A DNA stretch of 64,000 bases from Thermosyntropha sp. (GCF_017656155.1 NZ_JACDOH010000004.1:151051-215050), one strand, 5' to 3'; shown: positions 44,764 to 54,215, numbered from the stretch's first letter. Numbers and translations are program-made. The notes: generated by a model not told the origin, from the letters alone.

Positions 44764-47700
44764 AGCACGTTTGAAGCGGCGGCTTATCCGCTGTCCCCAG
44801 TCATCAAATACAGAATAGACTACAGGGACTAAAACCAGGGTTATAAGGGTTGAAACCAGAAGCCCTCCGATAACTACGGTAGCCAAAGGCGCCTGGGATT
44901 CGCCGCCTTCTCCCAAGCCTAAGGCAAGGGGAATCATGGCCAAAATCGTTGAAAAAGCAGTCATAAGTATCGGCCTTAAGCGAACCCTCCCGGCTTCCAA
45001 AATGGCTTCATCCCTTTCCATGCCTCTCTCTCTCAGCTGTTTCAGATAGTCCACAAATACTATGGCATTGGAAACTACTATCCCGACCAGCATTATAAGC
45101 CCTATAAATGCCGGCACATTAAAGGTTCTGCCTGTTATGAGGAGGCCAAACACCACCCCGATTATGGCAGTCGGCACTGAGAACATGATAACAAACGGGT
45201 TAAAGAAAGATTCATACTGGACGGCCATAACCGCATAGACCAGGATTATTGCCAAAAGCAGAGCAACAGCAAGGCTAGAAAAGCTTTCCATCATATCTTC
45301 ACTCTCACCGCCGAATTCGATGGTATAGCCGGCTGGGAGATTTAATTTATCCGTCTCTTTCTTTATATCATTCATTACACTCCTCAAATCCCGGTTCAAA
45401 AGATAACCATTTATATCTGCCTGTCTTACCTGATCTACCCGTTCAATCTCAGTCGGCCCCTGCCCTATTTCAAAAACAACCAACGACGAAAGCTTAACTG
45501 GGCCCCTCGGAGACATAATGGTAAGGTCTTTAAGATAGTCAATATCTTTATAGCCCTTGCTTATATATTTAAGACGGACATCTATCTCTTCGCCCTCCGC
45601 CTTGTAGCGGGTAACAACTGTCCCTTCCATGGCATTTTTTATCTCATTTGATATCTGCATCGGAGTAAGCCCAAATGCAGCAGCTCTCTTGCGGTCAATC
45701 CTGATTTGAACCTCAGGGCTGCCGTCGGTAAGAGAACAGGTAACTTCCCTGGTGCCGGGAACCTTCTTGACTATCTCTTCAACCTGAACCGAAATTTCCT
45801 TCAGGGTATCCATATCATCCCCACGAACCTGAACATTCACGGGGCCTCCGGTTCCCGAGCCCATAGCCGATGTCTGATCCATCACGCTTACCTCAAATTT
45901 GGCACCCGGAACTTCCATAAGCCTTTTTCTTATATCTTCAGCCACCAGATCTACACTGCGCGAACGCTTATCTTTTGGAACCAGCTTTACATACAGGAGA
46001 GAGCTGTCGGTCTGACCTCCACCCATCGACATAAAGCTGGATTGTCCTATACTGCTAAAAATCAGTTCTACTTCGCTTACCTCTTTTATTTTTTCTTCGG
46101 CTTCCGCCGTTATACGGTCGGTAGAGGCCAAAGTGCTTCCCCGGTCAGCCTTTATCCTGACTGAAATCTCTCCAGAATCCATCTTAGGCATAAATTCCGC
46201 TCCTACTAATGGAATTGCGGCAACGGACAAAACCATAAGAACAGTTACCACCAGGGCCACCAGCTTTCGCCTCTTCAAGGCTTTAGCCAGGAAATTGCGG
46301 TAGCGTTCTCCCAAATTATCCATAAAAACGCCAAATCTGTTAACAGCTCGCCCAATTTTCCCTTTCGGCTCCGCCGCCCGCTGCATTGATTTATCGGTAA
46401 GAATTCGGGACGACAAAAGTGGAATAACCGTTAAAGCTACCAGGAAAGAACATAATATAGCAAATGAAATAGTAACTGCCAAAGGCTTAAAGATGACGGA
46501 TGCTATCCCTTCCACAAAAACGATGGGGAAAAACACCGCAATTATAGTCATAGTAGCGGCAATAACTGCTCCTCCAACCTCAGTAGCCCCTTTTATTGCT
46601 GCTTCCATAGGAGGAGTTCCTAAAGACCTGTGGCGATAAATATTTTCAAAAACAACTATCGAGTCATCAACAATCCGTCCTACCCCCAGGGCTAATCCTC
46701 CCATGGTAAGCAGGTTTACCGAATAATCGGTGAAATACATAAGAATAAAGGTGGCAATTATAGATAAAGGTATGGAAGTAAAAATAATCACAGTGCTGCG
46801 CATATTGCGCAGGAAAAGGAACAGAACCAGCATGGCAAGAAGCGCGCCTTCCAAAATCATGCGGATAGTGTTGTTTATCGAATCTTTTATAAAATCTGCC
46901 TGATCAAAGATAAACTGAACTTCAATATCTTTTCCCAGCTCTTTTGATATCTTCTCGATTTCTTTATGCACTGCCTCACTGGCCGCTACCGTGTTGGCTC
47001 CGGTCTGCTTCATCACATGGATGCCAACCGCCGGCTTCCCGTTTATGCGGGTAAGCTGTTCCTTATCCTTGTATCCATCTGTAATAACCGCAATATCTTT
47101 CAAATATACCGTGGCCCCGGTCGGGGTTGTTATGGCTGTTTCCCCTATTTCGCTTACCTTTTCAAATTCCTGCAGGGTGCGGATAAAATAAGCCCTATCT
47201 CCGCTTTCTGCCTTCCCTCCTGACATATTAAAATTTTCCATCTGTAAAACCTGGGCTACCTGCGAAAGGGTAAGTCCGTAGTTCTGAAGCTTTACCGGGT
47301 CAACCTCCACCTTAATCTCCCGGGTTTCCCCCCCGGTCGTATAAACCGTGGCAACCTCAGGGATTCTCTCCAGTCGGGGAACAATCACATCTTCCGCTAA
47401 AGTTTGCATCTCCTCAGGACTCCGTTCACCGCTTACCCCCATCTGAATTATAGGCATAAGGCTGGGATCCATCTTTAAAACAAAAGGCTTTTCCGCATCC
47501 TTAGGAAGCCAGGTTTCCGAAAGTCCTATCTTTTCCCTTATATCCTGGGTGGCACCATCCATATCGGTGCCCCATTCAAAACTTACCATTACCATAGAGT
47601 TGCCTGAGCTGGAAGTAGACTGGATTTGCTTCACATTATTCAAAGTGGCAATACTTCCCTCAATCAGCTTGGTTACTCTTTCTTCCACCTCTTCCGGCCC

Positions 47701-47862
47701 TGCCCCCGGATAAGAGGTCATAATCACGGCTACCGGAAACTGCATATCAGGATACAGGTCAACCGGTAGCTTAGAATAGGTGAAAAATCCTAAAATGAGA
47801 AGAACTGCTATGGCAATCGTCATAGTTACCGGGCGTTTTACCGAAAATTCAACCAGCTTCAT
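44761..47862 (-). CDS. RND multidrug efflux transporter (AcrB/SwrC type)
   Basis: A 1033-residue inner-membrane pump of the hydrophobe/amphiphile efflux family. It has 12 transmembrane helices in the usual 1+5 / 1+5 pattern with two large periplasmic-type loops. Helix 4 carries GGLALGVGRIVDDSIVVFENIYRH, where the paired Asp (VDDS) are the proton-relay residues. It starts one base after the adaptor gene. Substrates are unknown. In Gram-positive SwrC the pump exports surfactant; in diderms it works with TolC. A TolC-family gene heads this operon. Confidence 0.96.
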   Translation of the reverse strand: MKLVEFSVKRPVTMTIAIAVLLILGFFTYSKLPVDLYPDMQFPVAVIMTSYPGAGPEEVEERVTKLIEGSIATLNNVKQIQSTSSSGNSMVMVSFEWGTDMDGATQDIREKIGLSETWLPKDAEKPFVLKMDPSLMPIIQMGVSGERSPEEMQTLAEDVIVPRLERIPEVATVYTTGGETREIKVEVDPVKLQNYGLTLSQVAQVLQMENFNMSGGKAESGDRAYFIRTLQEFEKVSEIGETAITTPTGATVYLKDIAVITDGYKDKEQLTRINGKPAVGIHVMKQTGANTVAASEAVHKEIEKISKELGKDIEVQFIFDQADFIKDSINNTIRMILEGALLAMLVLFLFLRNMRSTVIIFTSIPLSIIATFILMYFTDYSVNLLTMGGLALGVGRIVDDSIVVFENIYRHRSLGTPPMEAAIKGATEVGGAVIAATMTIIAVFFPIVFVEGIASVIFKPLAVTISFAILCSFLVALTVIPLLSSRILTDKSMQRAAEPKGKIGRAVNRFGVFMDNLGERYRNFLAKALKRRKLVALVVTVLMVLSVAAIPLVGAEFMPKMDSGEISVRIKADRGSTLASTDRITAEAEEKIKEVSEVELIFSSIGQSSFMSMGGGQTDSSLLYVKLVPKDKRSRSVDLVAEDIRKRLMEVPGAKFEVSVMDQTSAMGSGTGGPVNVQVRGDDMDTLKEISVQVEEIVKKVPGTREVTCSLTDGSPEVQIRIDRKRAAAFGLTPMQISNEIKNAMEGTVVTRYKAEGEEIDVRLKYISKGYKDIDYLKDLTIMSPRGPVKLSSLVVFEIGQGPTEIERVDQVRQADINGYLLNRDLRSVMNDIKKETDKLNLPAGYTIEFGGESEDMMESFSSLAVALLLAIILVYAVMAVQYESFFNPFVIMFSVPTAIIGVVFGLLITGRTFNVPAFIGLIMLVGIVVSNAIVFVDYLKQLRERGMERDEAILEAGRVRLRPILMTAFSTILAMIPLALGLGEGGESQAPLATVVIGGLLVSTLITLVLVPVVYSVFDDWGQRISRRFKRA

Positions 47863-48957
47863 TTACTTATCACCCCCGGCAACCTTGACCAGAGTCCCGT
47901 CATCAACCAGGGTATTCCCCTTCACAATAACCTTTTCCCCTGCTTTCAGCCCTTCCTTTATTTCAATATACCTACCGCCTTCTATACCGGTTTTAACTTC
48001 CCTCATGCGGGCACGGTTTTCCTTGTCTATAACATAAACTACCGTTTTTGCTCCTTTCGGGACTACCGCATTGCGGGGAACAGAAAGGACATCTCCCTTG
48101 CTGCGGGCTGCCAGTTTAACCTCCGCAAACATCCCGGATTTAAGTTTATCATCTTTATCCACAATTTTTATCTTAACCGGGTAGCCTTTCCGGGTCGCAT
48201 CTGCCACCCGGGCAACCGATGTTACAACTCCTTTATACACTTCTTCCCTTGCCGCTTTCACATAAACATCAACTTCCCCGCCTGAGCTTATATAGTTAAT
48301 GTCAGCCTCTCCTGCCATAACCTCTACCTCCAGATCAGCAGGATCAAAAATCACCGCAACCGGCATCTGGGAAGAAACCATAGTTCCCTCAGTTATGCCG
48401 ACACTTCCAACTACCCCATTGATAGGAGCCTTTATGGTGCAGTTTTCTATCTGAAGAAGAGCTGCCTCTATCCCCGCCTGTGCCTGTTCAACAGCAATAC
48501 GGGCCGATTCCGCTGCCGTCTCCGCCGATTCCAGCTGCTGGGCTGAAGCAGCCCCTGCTTCATAAAGCTTTCTTGTGCGCTCCAAATTACTTTCTGCTGT
48601 CTTAAGCTGCACTTCAGCCTGAGCTTTGGCTGCTTCCGCCTGTTTCAAAGAAACCTCATAATCGCTGCTGTCCAGAATTATAATGGGCTGGTTTTCCCGG
48701 ACATAATCCCCTTCCTTAACCAGAACATCTATTACCCTTCCGGGGATTTTCGGATAAACCGAAACTTCACTTTTTCCTTTAACAAATCCAGAATAAACAG
48801 CCGTTTCCGCAATATCCCGAACCGCGGCCTCAGATACCGTAACCGTCAAAGGTGTTTCCTTTTGAACCTCCTCCTTCTTTTTACAGCCAACCATTCCGGC
48901 AAACAAAAAAACTGCCAGAACTACACAAACAACAGACCTGTAGCTCTTATTTCCCAC
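47863..48957 (-). CDS. RND efflux adaptor (membrane fusion) lipoprotein
   Basis: A 364-residue adaptor. The signal peptide ends in a lipobox-like GMVGC (Cys near 25). A biotinyl-lipoyl hairpin domain (about 60-200, VYPKIPGRVIDVLVKEGDYV) and a coiled coil (about 100-165) are followed by beta-barrel and membrane-proximal domains (VIKGNTLVDDGTLVKV end). It links pump to outer component. It lies between the TolC-type gene and the pump gene, ending just before the latter. Confidence 0.94.
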   Translation of the reverse strand: MGNKSYRSVVCVVLAVFLFAGMVGCKKKEEVQKETPLTVTVSEAAVRDIAETAVYSGFVKGKSEVSVYPKIPGRVIDVLVKEGDYVRENQPIIILDSSDYEVSLKQAEAAKAQAEVQLKTAESNLERTRKLYEAGAASAQQLESAETAAESARIAVEQAQAGIEAALLQIENCTIKAPINGVVGSVGITEGTMVSSQMPVAVIFDPADLEVEVMAGEADINYISSGGEVDVYVKAAREEVYKGVVTSVARVADATRKGYPVKIKIVDKDDKLKSGMFAEVKLAARSKGDVLSVPRNAVVPKGAKTVVYVIDKENRARMREVKTGIEGGRYIEIKEGLKAGEKVIVKGNTLVDDGTLVKVAGGDK

Positions 48958-49067
48958 TATCTCTTTTCCCTCCCAGGTTTAAATTTTTTCCTTTCTTGCA
49001 GGCAAACAAAAGAAAAGCAGAAAAGCTCATGCCATGCCTTCCTGCATTTTCAGTCATAAATAAAATG

Positions 49068-50177
49068 CTAATTCCAATCTCCCGAATTATATACTTCCTT
49101 TCCTGTTAAATAGGCATACTCCGCTTTAACTTTGGCCAAATCCAACCTTAGATTCTCTAAATCAAGCTTTGCCTTGGTCATATTAGCCTCTGCAGTTATA
49201 AGGTCATCATTTGCTGTGCCTATGCGCGGAATAATTCCAGCTTCATACTTGATTTTAGCCATGTTATAAGCTTTTTCTGCCTGGACATAAGCAGTTTCAG
49301 CTGCTTTAATCTGTCCTTCCAGGGTATCAATAGTATAATAAAGATTTTCAATCACAGCCCTGGTATCACGCTTAGCCTTTTCATAGTCTATGCCGGCCAC
49401 TTCATACTTAATCCGGGTAATTTCCGATTTTTCATTAGGCAAAATCCAGTTCTGCTTGCTTTCCTCAATATCATACAAAGCTTTCTTGCTCCAAACCATA
49501 ACCGACTCTTCCAATCCCCGGCTTATTTCCACACTAAGCTCATGACGGGGATACTCTGCAAGCACTGCCCGGCTTGCGAGCCTAGGCTTCCAGCCCTGAC
49601 TTTCGCCTAATAAAGCTGCGAGATTAGCAACTGAGCCTTCATATGCTCTCAAAGCTGCCTTATATGATTCCTTGAGCTGTTTTATACCTGTTTCAGTCTG
49701 TTCATAATCAAAAGAGGAAATATATCCCACTTCCCGCATGATAGCACTTATACGCAGCTTTTCTTCCGCATTTTTAAGGGCGACGCGAAGATTTTCCGCC
49801 TCATTATACTTTTTTACCGCATCAGCATAAGCAGTTATAACTTCCTTAGTTATTCGGGCTTTTTCAGCCTTTTGCTGTTTTTTAAGAGCGTTAAGCTGAA
49901 TCTCAGCCTGCTGGTACATGTTAACTACCTGTTGGACCTCCGGATAAACCAGCCCGCCGGTTGGAATATAATACACGGCTTCTGCCGCATCATCACGCAT
50001 AATCTGCGCCTTTTCAACCTCGAGGTCTACGCGGCGCAAATCAGGATTACTTTTATGAGCTTTAGCCAAAGCCTCCTCAATAGTCAACACTTCTTCCGCT
50101 TCAGCAGGTAAAGGCACTAAAGCTGCCATAAAAAAAACCAGCATAAAAAATACAACTATCCGCTTTAAATTCTCCAT
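49068..50177 (-). CDS. TolC-family outer component-like protein
   Basis: A 369-residue exported protein: signal peptide (about 1-26, ending PAEAEE), then LTIEEALAKAHKSNPDL, the classic TolC entry, and long heptad helices with two internally similar halves (TEIQLNALKK..., KAKLDLENLRLDL). It is shorter than Gram-negative TolC (about 430-470). It requires either a diderm envelope or a different role. The frame extends to 50195, but GGAGGAGGGG marks the ATG at 50177. It is first in the efflux operon behind a strong promoter and likely operator. Confidence 0.88.
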   Translation of the reverse strand: MENLKRIVVFFMLVFFMAALVPLPAEAEEVLTIEEALAKAHKSNPDLRRVDLEVEKAQIMRDDAAEAVYYIPTGGLVYPEVQQVVNMYQQAEIQLNALKKQQKAEKARITKEVITAYADAVKKYNEAENLRVALKNAEEKLRISAIMREVGYISSFDYEQTETGIKQLKESYKAALRAYEGSVANLAALLGESQGWKPRLASRAVLAEYPRHELSVEISRGLEESVMVWSKKALYDIEESKQNWILPNEKSEITRIKYEVAGIDYEKAKRDTRAVIENLYYTIDTLEGQIKAAETAYVQAEKAYNMAKIKYEAGIIPRIGTANDDLITAEANMTKAKLDLENLRLDLAKVKAEYAYLTGKEVYNSGDWN

Positions 50178-50200
50178 AACCCCTCCTCCTGACATTTTCC

Positions 50201-50212
50201 GACCCGCTGGTC
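50201..50212. promoter_or_regulatory. Candidate TetR-type operator
   Basis: GACCCGCTGGTC, an imperfect dyad with GACC/GGTC arms, lies about 16 bp after the -10 of the operon promoter, where a bound repressor would block transcription. Confidence 0.5.
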
Positions 50213-50227
50213 AGACTGTTTATTTTT

Positions 50228-50256
50228 ATTATAATTTAGACCTTAAAATAAAGCAA
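50228..50256 (-). promoter_or_regulatory. Sigma-A promoter of the efflux operon
   Basis: Minus-strand TTGCTT (50256-50251), 17-bp spacer, perfect TATAAT (50233-50228). It begins inside the T-run of the upstream terminator. Confidence 0.75.
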
Positions 50257-50257
50257 T

Positions 50258-50288
50258 AAAAAAACCGGGCATAAAGCCCGGTTTTTTT
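50258..50288 (-). terminator. Terminator of the major surface protein gene
   Basis: Stem AAAACCGGGC/GCCCGGTTTT with loop and T runs on both strands. Confidence 0.9.
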
Positions 50289-50301
50289 AACTTTTATAAG
50301 C

Positions 50302-52524
50302 TTACTGCTGAATGAGAACAGTCTGAGTTCCTGCATCCCAGCCAACAACTGCACCGAATGCTTCAGCTACGAAGCGAGCCGGCAGCATGGTTCTGCTGTT
50401 TACGATTTCAGGAGCTACATCAGCAGTCTTAGCTTCACCGTTTACGGTGTAGGTGGTGCTGCCGATGGTGAATACTACAACATCGTCACCTTTAGTTAAG
50501 GTTACGGTTCTTGCAGCATCATCCCAAGCAACTTCTGCACCCAGCATTTCGCCGAGGTAGCGCATCGGAACATAAGTTCTAGCATCCTTAATGTAAGGAG
50601 CTACATCCATAACCTTAGCAACTCCACCAACATAGTAGATGGAAGAACCAATCTTGAATGTGCCAGTTCCAGCACCTTCAGCAGGGGTTACGCAGTTGGC
50701 AATGACAACTTCACCAGCAGATACTTCGCTGAATTCTGCAGTGCCAGTTGCGCCATCTTTTATATAGCCTTCATCTAAAGCAGTGCTGCCAGTACCATTA
50801 CCAACAGTACCTTCAGCTTCTACTAAGGTAGCTACTACAGGTCCAGTCGGAGCATAACGGTATCCGGTAATGTATACATCGCTAATTTTAATGGTGCTTG
50901 CTTTGGTGCTATCTGTGTCAATGGTTATAACCAGTTCATCATTGGAGTTTATATCCACATCGTCAATTTCGAGATTGCCTGCAACAACTCCTACTGTAGG
51001 TTCTTTATAAAACTTGTAACCACCATCTAAAGCTATAACAATTTGATTATTATCAGTGCCTGCTAATATAGCACCAGCTTTATTTTCTTTAATTGTAATA
51101 TCGGCTACCTTTACTCCCTGTTCCCCAACAACTATATCAGGAACTTCATCAACGCTAATTTCCACAGCCTTAACAGCTTCAGCCACCTTTACGGTTCCCT
51201 CAGCACCTGCACTGCCGCTTACTTCGATCTCAATATCCCCTTCAAAACCAGGTTCAACATAAACTTCTCCTTTTTCTACCTTAATTGTGGCAGCTTCAGT
51301 ACTGAGACTTGCAACATCAATAGAAATTTTTCTTTCGCTGCTGCCTACATAATCGAATCCATTGCTTCCAAATACATCACTACCATCTTCAATACTTACC
51401 TGAGGTAACTTAGACCATTTAACCCCAGCAGGTAATTCTAAAACTATACTTCTGTTGGCAATTAAACTGCCAGCAATATTTTCTTTTATATAAAACTCTC
51501 CAATATCCTGCCCAGTTTGCCCAGCTATAACTTCTTCAACTTCACTTTGTTCTACCTCAACACCATAACTACCATATTTTGCAACTACTACATCCTCTTC
51601 GGTTACATCATCATTAGTATTGCTGGAAACGCTTACTTCGATTTCATCATAGTTTATATCATCATCAGCTTTTATTTTCAGATAATTTCCGGAAATACCT
51701 ATATTGATCCTACCAGCAGTGGTATCAACAGTGGATTTGGTAAAACCGCTTTCTAATTTTAATATTAAAACATTATCTGTTCCTGAAAGACTAAATTCTC
51801 CAGTCGAGCTACTTTGCCCAGAGAAGCCCCATGCACCTGCAACAACTGCATTGCTATAGTCCCAAGACAATCCGCTCGGCAATCTTAATTCAATTTCGTC
51901 GCCTGCTTTCAAAACTCCCGGAATGGTTTCACGAATAATTATGGTATCAATTTCTCCACCGTCTTCTCCAATCGTCTTAACACTTTTAGCTATAGTCTGG
52001 GTAGCACCGCTGCCAATCTTTGCTATGGTAGCCGTTCCTGTCGGGAAAACACTTCCTGAAGACATAAAGGTTACATCAACATTTCCAGATCCACTTTTTA
52101 CTAAAATATTTTCAAATTTAATCAACAAGTCAGCTTCATTATCTCCCGCTGCGGCAGCATTGCGTACAAAAGCTAATTCCCAAGTAGTTGCACTACTCTT
52201 AGCGCTCAATACTGTAGTAAGTTCGTCTACACCACCTTCTTGACTTGAAGTAACAGCGACATTGCTATTACTTGTAAATTCCACGCCGGAAGGAAGGCTT
52301 ATTGTTAAATATTCCGCATATACAGTATCAAAAACTCTCTTATCAGGAATGTTTACCTTAACTGTTCCAAGTGTTTGTTCATTTACAGTATCAGTAGAAA
52401 CCGTTGGTGCTGTCAATGTTTCATAAGTTGTTCCTGCACTTGCAGTTCCCAGACCCACAAACATGGTCATGAGCATGGCAAGAACGAGCAGTATGGATAA
52501 TTTTTTGCTTCTTGCTTTTATCAA
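50302..52524 (-). CDS. Probable major surface protein with copper amine oxidase-N repeats
   Basis: A 740-residue exported protein. The signal peptide (about 9-31, ends ASAGTT) is followed by repeated beta-domains (about 32-605: ISLPSGVEF, IELRLPSGLSW, VLELPAGVKW alternate with IKENxAG motifs, so at least four internally similar units) and two C-terminal copper amine oxidase N1-like domains (about 615-740, YVPMRYLGEMLGAEVAWD and MLPARFVAEAFGAVVGWD). The TTG start has a strong AAAGGAGGAG. The even codon use and strong terminator suggest high expression, as for an S-layer protein (inference). It lacks SLH domains. Confidence 0.85.
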   Translation of the reverse strand: MIKARSKKLSILLVLAMLMTMFVGLGTASAGTTYETLTAPTVSTDTVNEQTLGTVKVNIPDKRVFDTVYAEYLTISLPSGVEFTSNSNVAVTSSQEGGVDELTTVLSAKSSATTWELAFVRNAAAAGDNEADLLIKFENILVKSGSGNVDVTFMSSGSVFPTGTATIAKIGSGATQTIAKSVKTIGEDGGEIDTIIIRETIPGVLKAGDEIELRLPSGLSWDYSNAVVAGAWGFSGQSSSTGEFSLSGTDNVLILKLESGFTKSTVDTTAGRINIGISGNYLKIKADDDINYDEIEVSVSSNTNDDVTEEDVVVAKYGSYGVEVEQSEVEEVIAGQTGQDIGEFYIKENIAGSLIANRSIVLELPAGVKWSKLPQVSIEDGSDVFGSNGFDYVGSSERKISIDVASLSTEAATIKVEKGEVYVEPGFEGDIEIEVSGSAGAEGTVKVAEAVKAVEISVDEVPDIVVGEQGVKVADITIKENKAGAILAGTDNNQIVIALDGGYKFYKEPTVGVVAGNLEIDDVDINSNDELVITIDTDSTKASTIKISDVYITGYRYAPTGPVVATLVEAEGTVGNGTGSTALDEGYIKDGATGTAEFSEVSAGEVVIANCVTPAEGAGTGTFKIGSSIYYVGGVAKVMDVAPYIKDARTYVPMRYLGEMLGAEVAWDDAARTVTLTKGDDVVVFTIGSTTYTVNGEAKTADVAPEIVNSRTMLPARFVAEAFGAVVGWDAGTQTVLIQQ

Positions 52525-52762
52525 GTCCGTCTCCTCCTTTTATTTTTGTTTTTTTTATTTTCTAAGTAATTTCAGGTGATCCAGGTGGTCAAAAACCCTT
52601 AGACAGCTCCCCTATTCCCCCTTTCCTTGAAAATTTTAAGGTCATCAGTGGAGCCTTTTAAGCCATCTAAGACTTCCACCATGCTTTTCACCGGCTGTTA
52701 ATTATGACGCCATAATCCCACTTCAGGTTCCACTTTTTTAAAAAATTTTTTTAATTTTTTTT
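52525..52762 (-). other. Long leader of the surface protein gene
   Basis: A leader region with no open frame. A nested hairpin is visible at 52640-52692 (GGTCATCAGTGGA opposite TCCACCATG...ACC with bulges), and ATTATG/CATAAT forms a second small hairpin near 52704-52720. T/A tracts stand at 52735-52762. No known riboswitch consensus fits. A promoter was not clearly found. Confidence 0.4.
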
Positions 52763-52789
52763 GAAACAGGGGACGGTTCTCTGTTTCAC
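52763..52789. repeat. Second repeat type: TGAAACAG hairpin
   Basis: TGAAACAG and CTGTTTCA flank GGGGACGGTTCT. Same element as at 40757-40800, in the opposite orientation. Confidence 0.78.
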
Positions 52790-52927
52790 AGGATGTGAAC
52801 CTTTTTCCTCCTTCTACTTCCTCCGCCCGCTTCTATCGCCACTAGCAGATCAAACAGGGTATTCCCCTGCCGCTAAACACCCTAACCATACCATATTTTC
52901 CTGCTTAACAGAAGGTAAAAATCTCTC

Positions 52928-53491
52928 CTATCCCTGCTTTTTCCCCATCACCGCTCCCAGTTCTGCCACCAGAGTCAGCAGGGAATCAGCCGCCTTATAC
53001 TTATATTCCAAACCTTTATCTTCCCGCTCCCTTACAAGCCTTTCCTGCAAGCGTTTACCCATATGAAAACTCTTTATAAGCGTTTCCTCCCCGCAGGTAA
53101 GGGGGATTTCCGCACCAGTTGCAAGGCAAATCAGACAGGATAATCTGCCTTCCCTCTTAAAGTCCCGGACGGCTCCCACCTCCACATACCCGTTTACCAT
53201 GTCATTCTTGCTCACCGTTTTTCTCATCTTGAGCGGAATAAAAACCCTTTCATCTATGTAAAAAGGAAGCAGCCTGGATTTCCCAAATTCCTGGGATAAG
53301 AGCCTTTGCTGTTCAAAAAAGTCCACAGCATAATTCTTTAAAAATGCTCTCCTCACCGCTTTTATTCCGCTGTAAAAAACCTTAACCTCCCCATTTGCAA
53401 GGTAAATTTCAGTCGCATCTCCTTTATCCGTATAAACTGGTCTTAAGGCAATTACATAATCCCTTATCTTCTCCAGCCTTACTGCTGCCAT
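52928..53491 (-). CDS. ComK-like transcription factor candidate
   Basis: A 187-residue protein without membrane segment. Its layout follows ComK, the competence master regulator: YVIALRPVYTDKG (like AVLPEEIDG), KSRLLPFYIDERVFIPLKMRK (like the KPPIMVDPSNQIFLFP segment), then YVEVGAVRDFKREG and a basic C-terminal helix with IKSFHMGKRLQERL. The similarity is by pattern only and could be missed or overstated. It is divergent to the DUF1659/DUF2922/YvrJ genes across a LexA-like box. If correct, it would link competence to DNA damage. Confidence 0.5.
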   Translation of the reverse strand: MAAVRLEKIRDYVIALRPVYTDKGDATEIYLANGEVKVFYSGIKAVRRAFLKNYAVDFFEQQRLLSQEFGKSRLLPFYIDERVFIPLKMRKTVSKNDMVNGYVEVGAVRDFKREGRLSCLICLATGAEIPLTCGEETLIKSFHMGKRLQERLVREREDKGLEYKYKAADSLLTLVAELGAVMGKKQG

Positions 53492-53557
53492 ATCTTGTTT
53501 CCCTCCTCAAATTAACATTTAATTCCTTTTCATTCTAGCATAAGCTTTATAAAAATA

Positions 53558-53569
53558 GAACATTTGTTC
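53558..53569. promoter_or_regulatory. LexA (SOS) box candidate
   Basis: GAACATTTGTTC fits the Firmicutes LexA operator (CGAAC-N4-GTTCG, with A and T in the outer positions). It lies 67 bp from the ComK-like start and 110 bp from the DUF1659 start in the divergent spacer. A/T-rich hexamers around it are compatible with promoters. Confidence 0.6.
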
Positions 53570-53576
53570 TAAAATT

Positions 53577-53609
53577 AAAGGAAAAATCTGTTTTCCGTCT
53601 TTTTCCTTT
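53577..53609. repeat. Hairpin in divergent spacer
   Basis: AAAGGAAAAA and TTTTTCCTTT form a 10-bp stem around a 13-nt loop, just right of the LexA-like box. It could be a leader structure of the DUF1659 gene. Confidence 0.5.
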
Positions 53610-53678
53610 TTCCCTGCCCGGTTTTAAAATAAAAGGCACAGGAGAGCTCTCTTAAATCATCAAAAGGAGGTGAAACCG

Positions 53679-53897
53679 ATGGCAAACGCAGTCCCCGTAT
53701 CCAGCAGCCTGGTCTTAGTGATGGAAAACGGAACATCTTCCACCGGCAGGACTTTAACCAAAAAGCTCACCTTCAAAAGCCTGAAGGTAAATGCTGTCGC
53801 CGATGACATCTACAATGTAGCCCAGGGCCTTATAAGCCTGCAGGAAAAAGAAAACCTGGCCGTTTACAAGGCAGACATGGTGGAAATAACCGAATAG
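53679..53897 (+). CDS. DUF1659 protein
   Basis: A 72-residue protein, family of small Firmicutes proteins of unknown function (segments SSLVLVMENG and KLTFKSLKVNAVADDIYNVA fit it). GTG at 53670 is in frame, but AAGGAGGTGAAACCG puts the ATG at 53679 at the right distance. First of a DUF1659-DUF2922-YvrJ run, a set that often occurs together. Confidence 0.88.
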   Translation: MANAVPVSSSLVLVMENGTSSTGRTLTKKLTFKSLKVNAVADDIYNVAQGLISLQEKENLAVYKADMVEITE

Positions 53898-53936
53898 CCT
53901 GTTTTTTAACATAACCGGAGAGGAGGTGAAACATAT

Positions 53937-54161
53937 ATGGCAGTTGAAAGAACCCTTGTCCTGGAATTCAAAACCGAAGGGGACAAAACCCACCGAATGA
54001 GAATAAGCGGAGCCCGTGAAGACCTTACTCCTGCCGAGGTAAACAGCGTCATGGACAGCATCGTATCCTCCAATATATTTGCTACCGCAAGCGGGGATAT
54101 AACCAGCAAGTCTTCCGCCCAGATAATCTCCCGCGAAGTAACTGAAATTCAACTCGGCTGA
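53937..54161 (+). CDS. DUF2922 protein
   Basis: A 74-residue protein of the DUF2922 family: LVLEFKTEGDKTHRMRISGAREDLTPAEV and the ISREVTEIQL ending. It has AGGAGGT before its ATG and starts 39 bp after the DUF1659 gene. Function unknown; the paired families suggest a shared complex. Confidence 0.88.
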   Translation: MAVERTLVLEFKTEGDKTHRMRISGAREDLTPAEVNSVMDSIVSSNIFATASGDITSKSSAQIISREVTEIQLG

Positions 54162-54180
54162 TCTCAGTCTGAACACAGCA

Positions 54181-54215
54181 AAAGGAGCGAAGGCTTCCCG
54201 CCTTCCTCCTCTTTT
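54181..54215 (+). terminator. Terminator after DUF2922 gene
   Basis: Stem AGGAG-CG-AAGGC / GCCTT-C-CTCCT followed by CTTTT. Confidence 0.7.

Noticed and set aside
52525..52762. Cyclic-di-GMP or SAM riboswitch in the surface protein leader
   Set aside because: No conserved core of either class could be matched.
53754..54176. Minus-strand frame opposite the DUF1659 and DUF2922 genes
   Set aside because: The two small plus-strand proteins have good ribosome binding sites and family matches; the other is a shadow.
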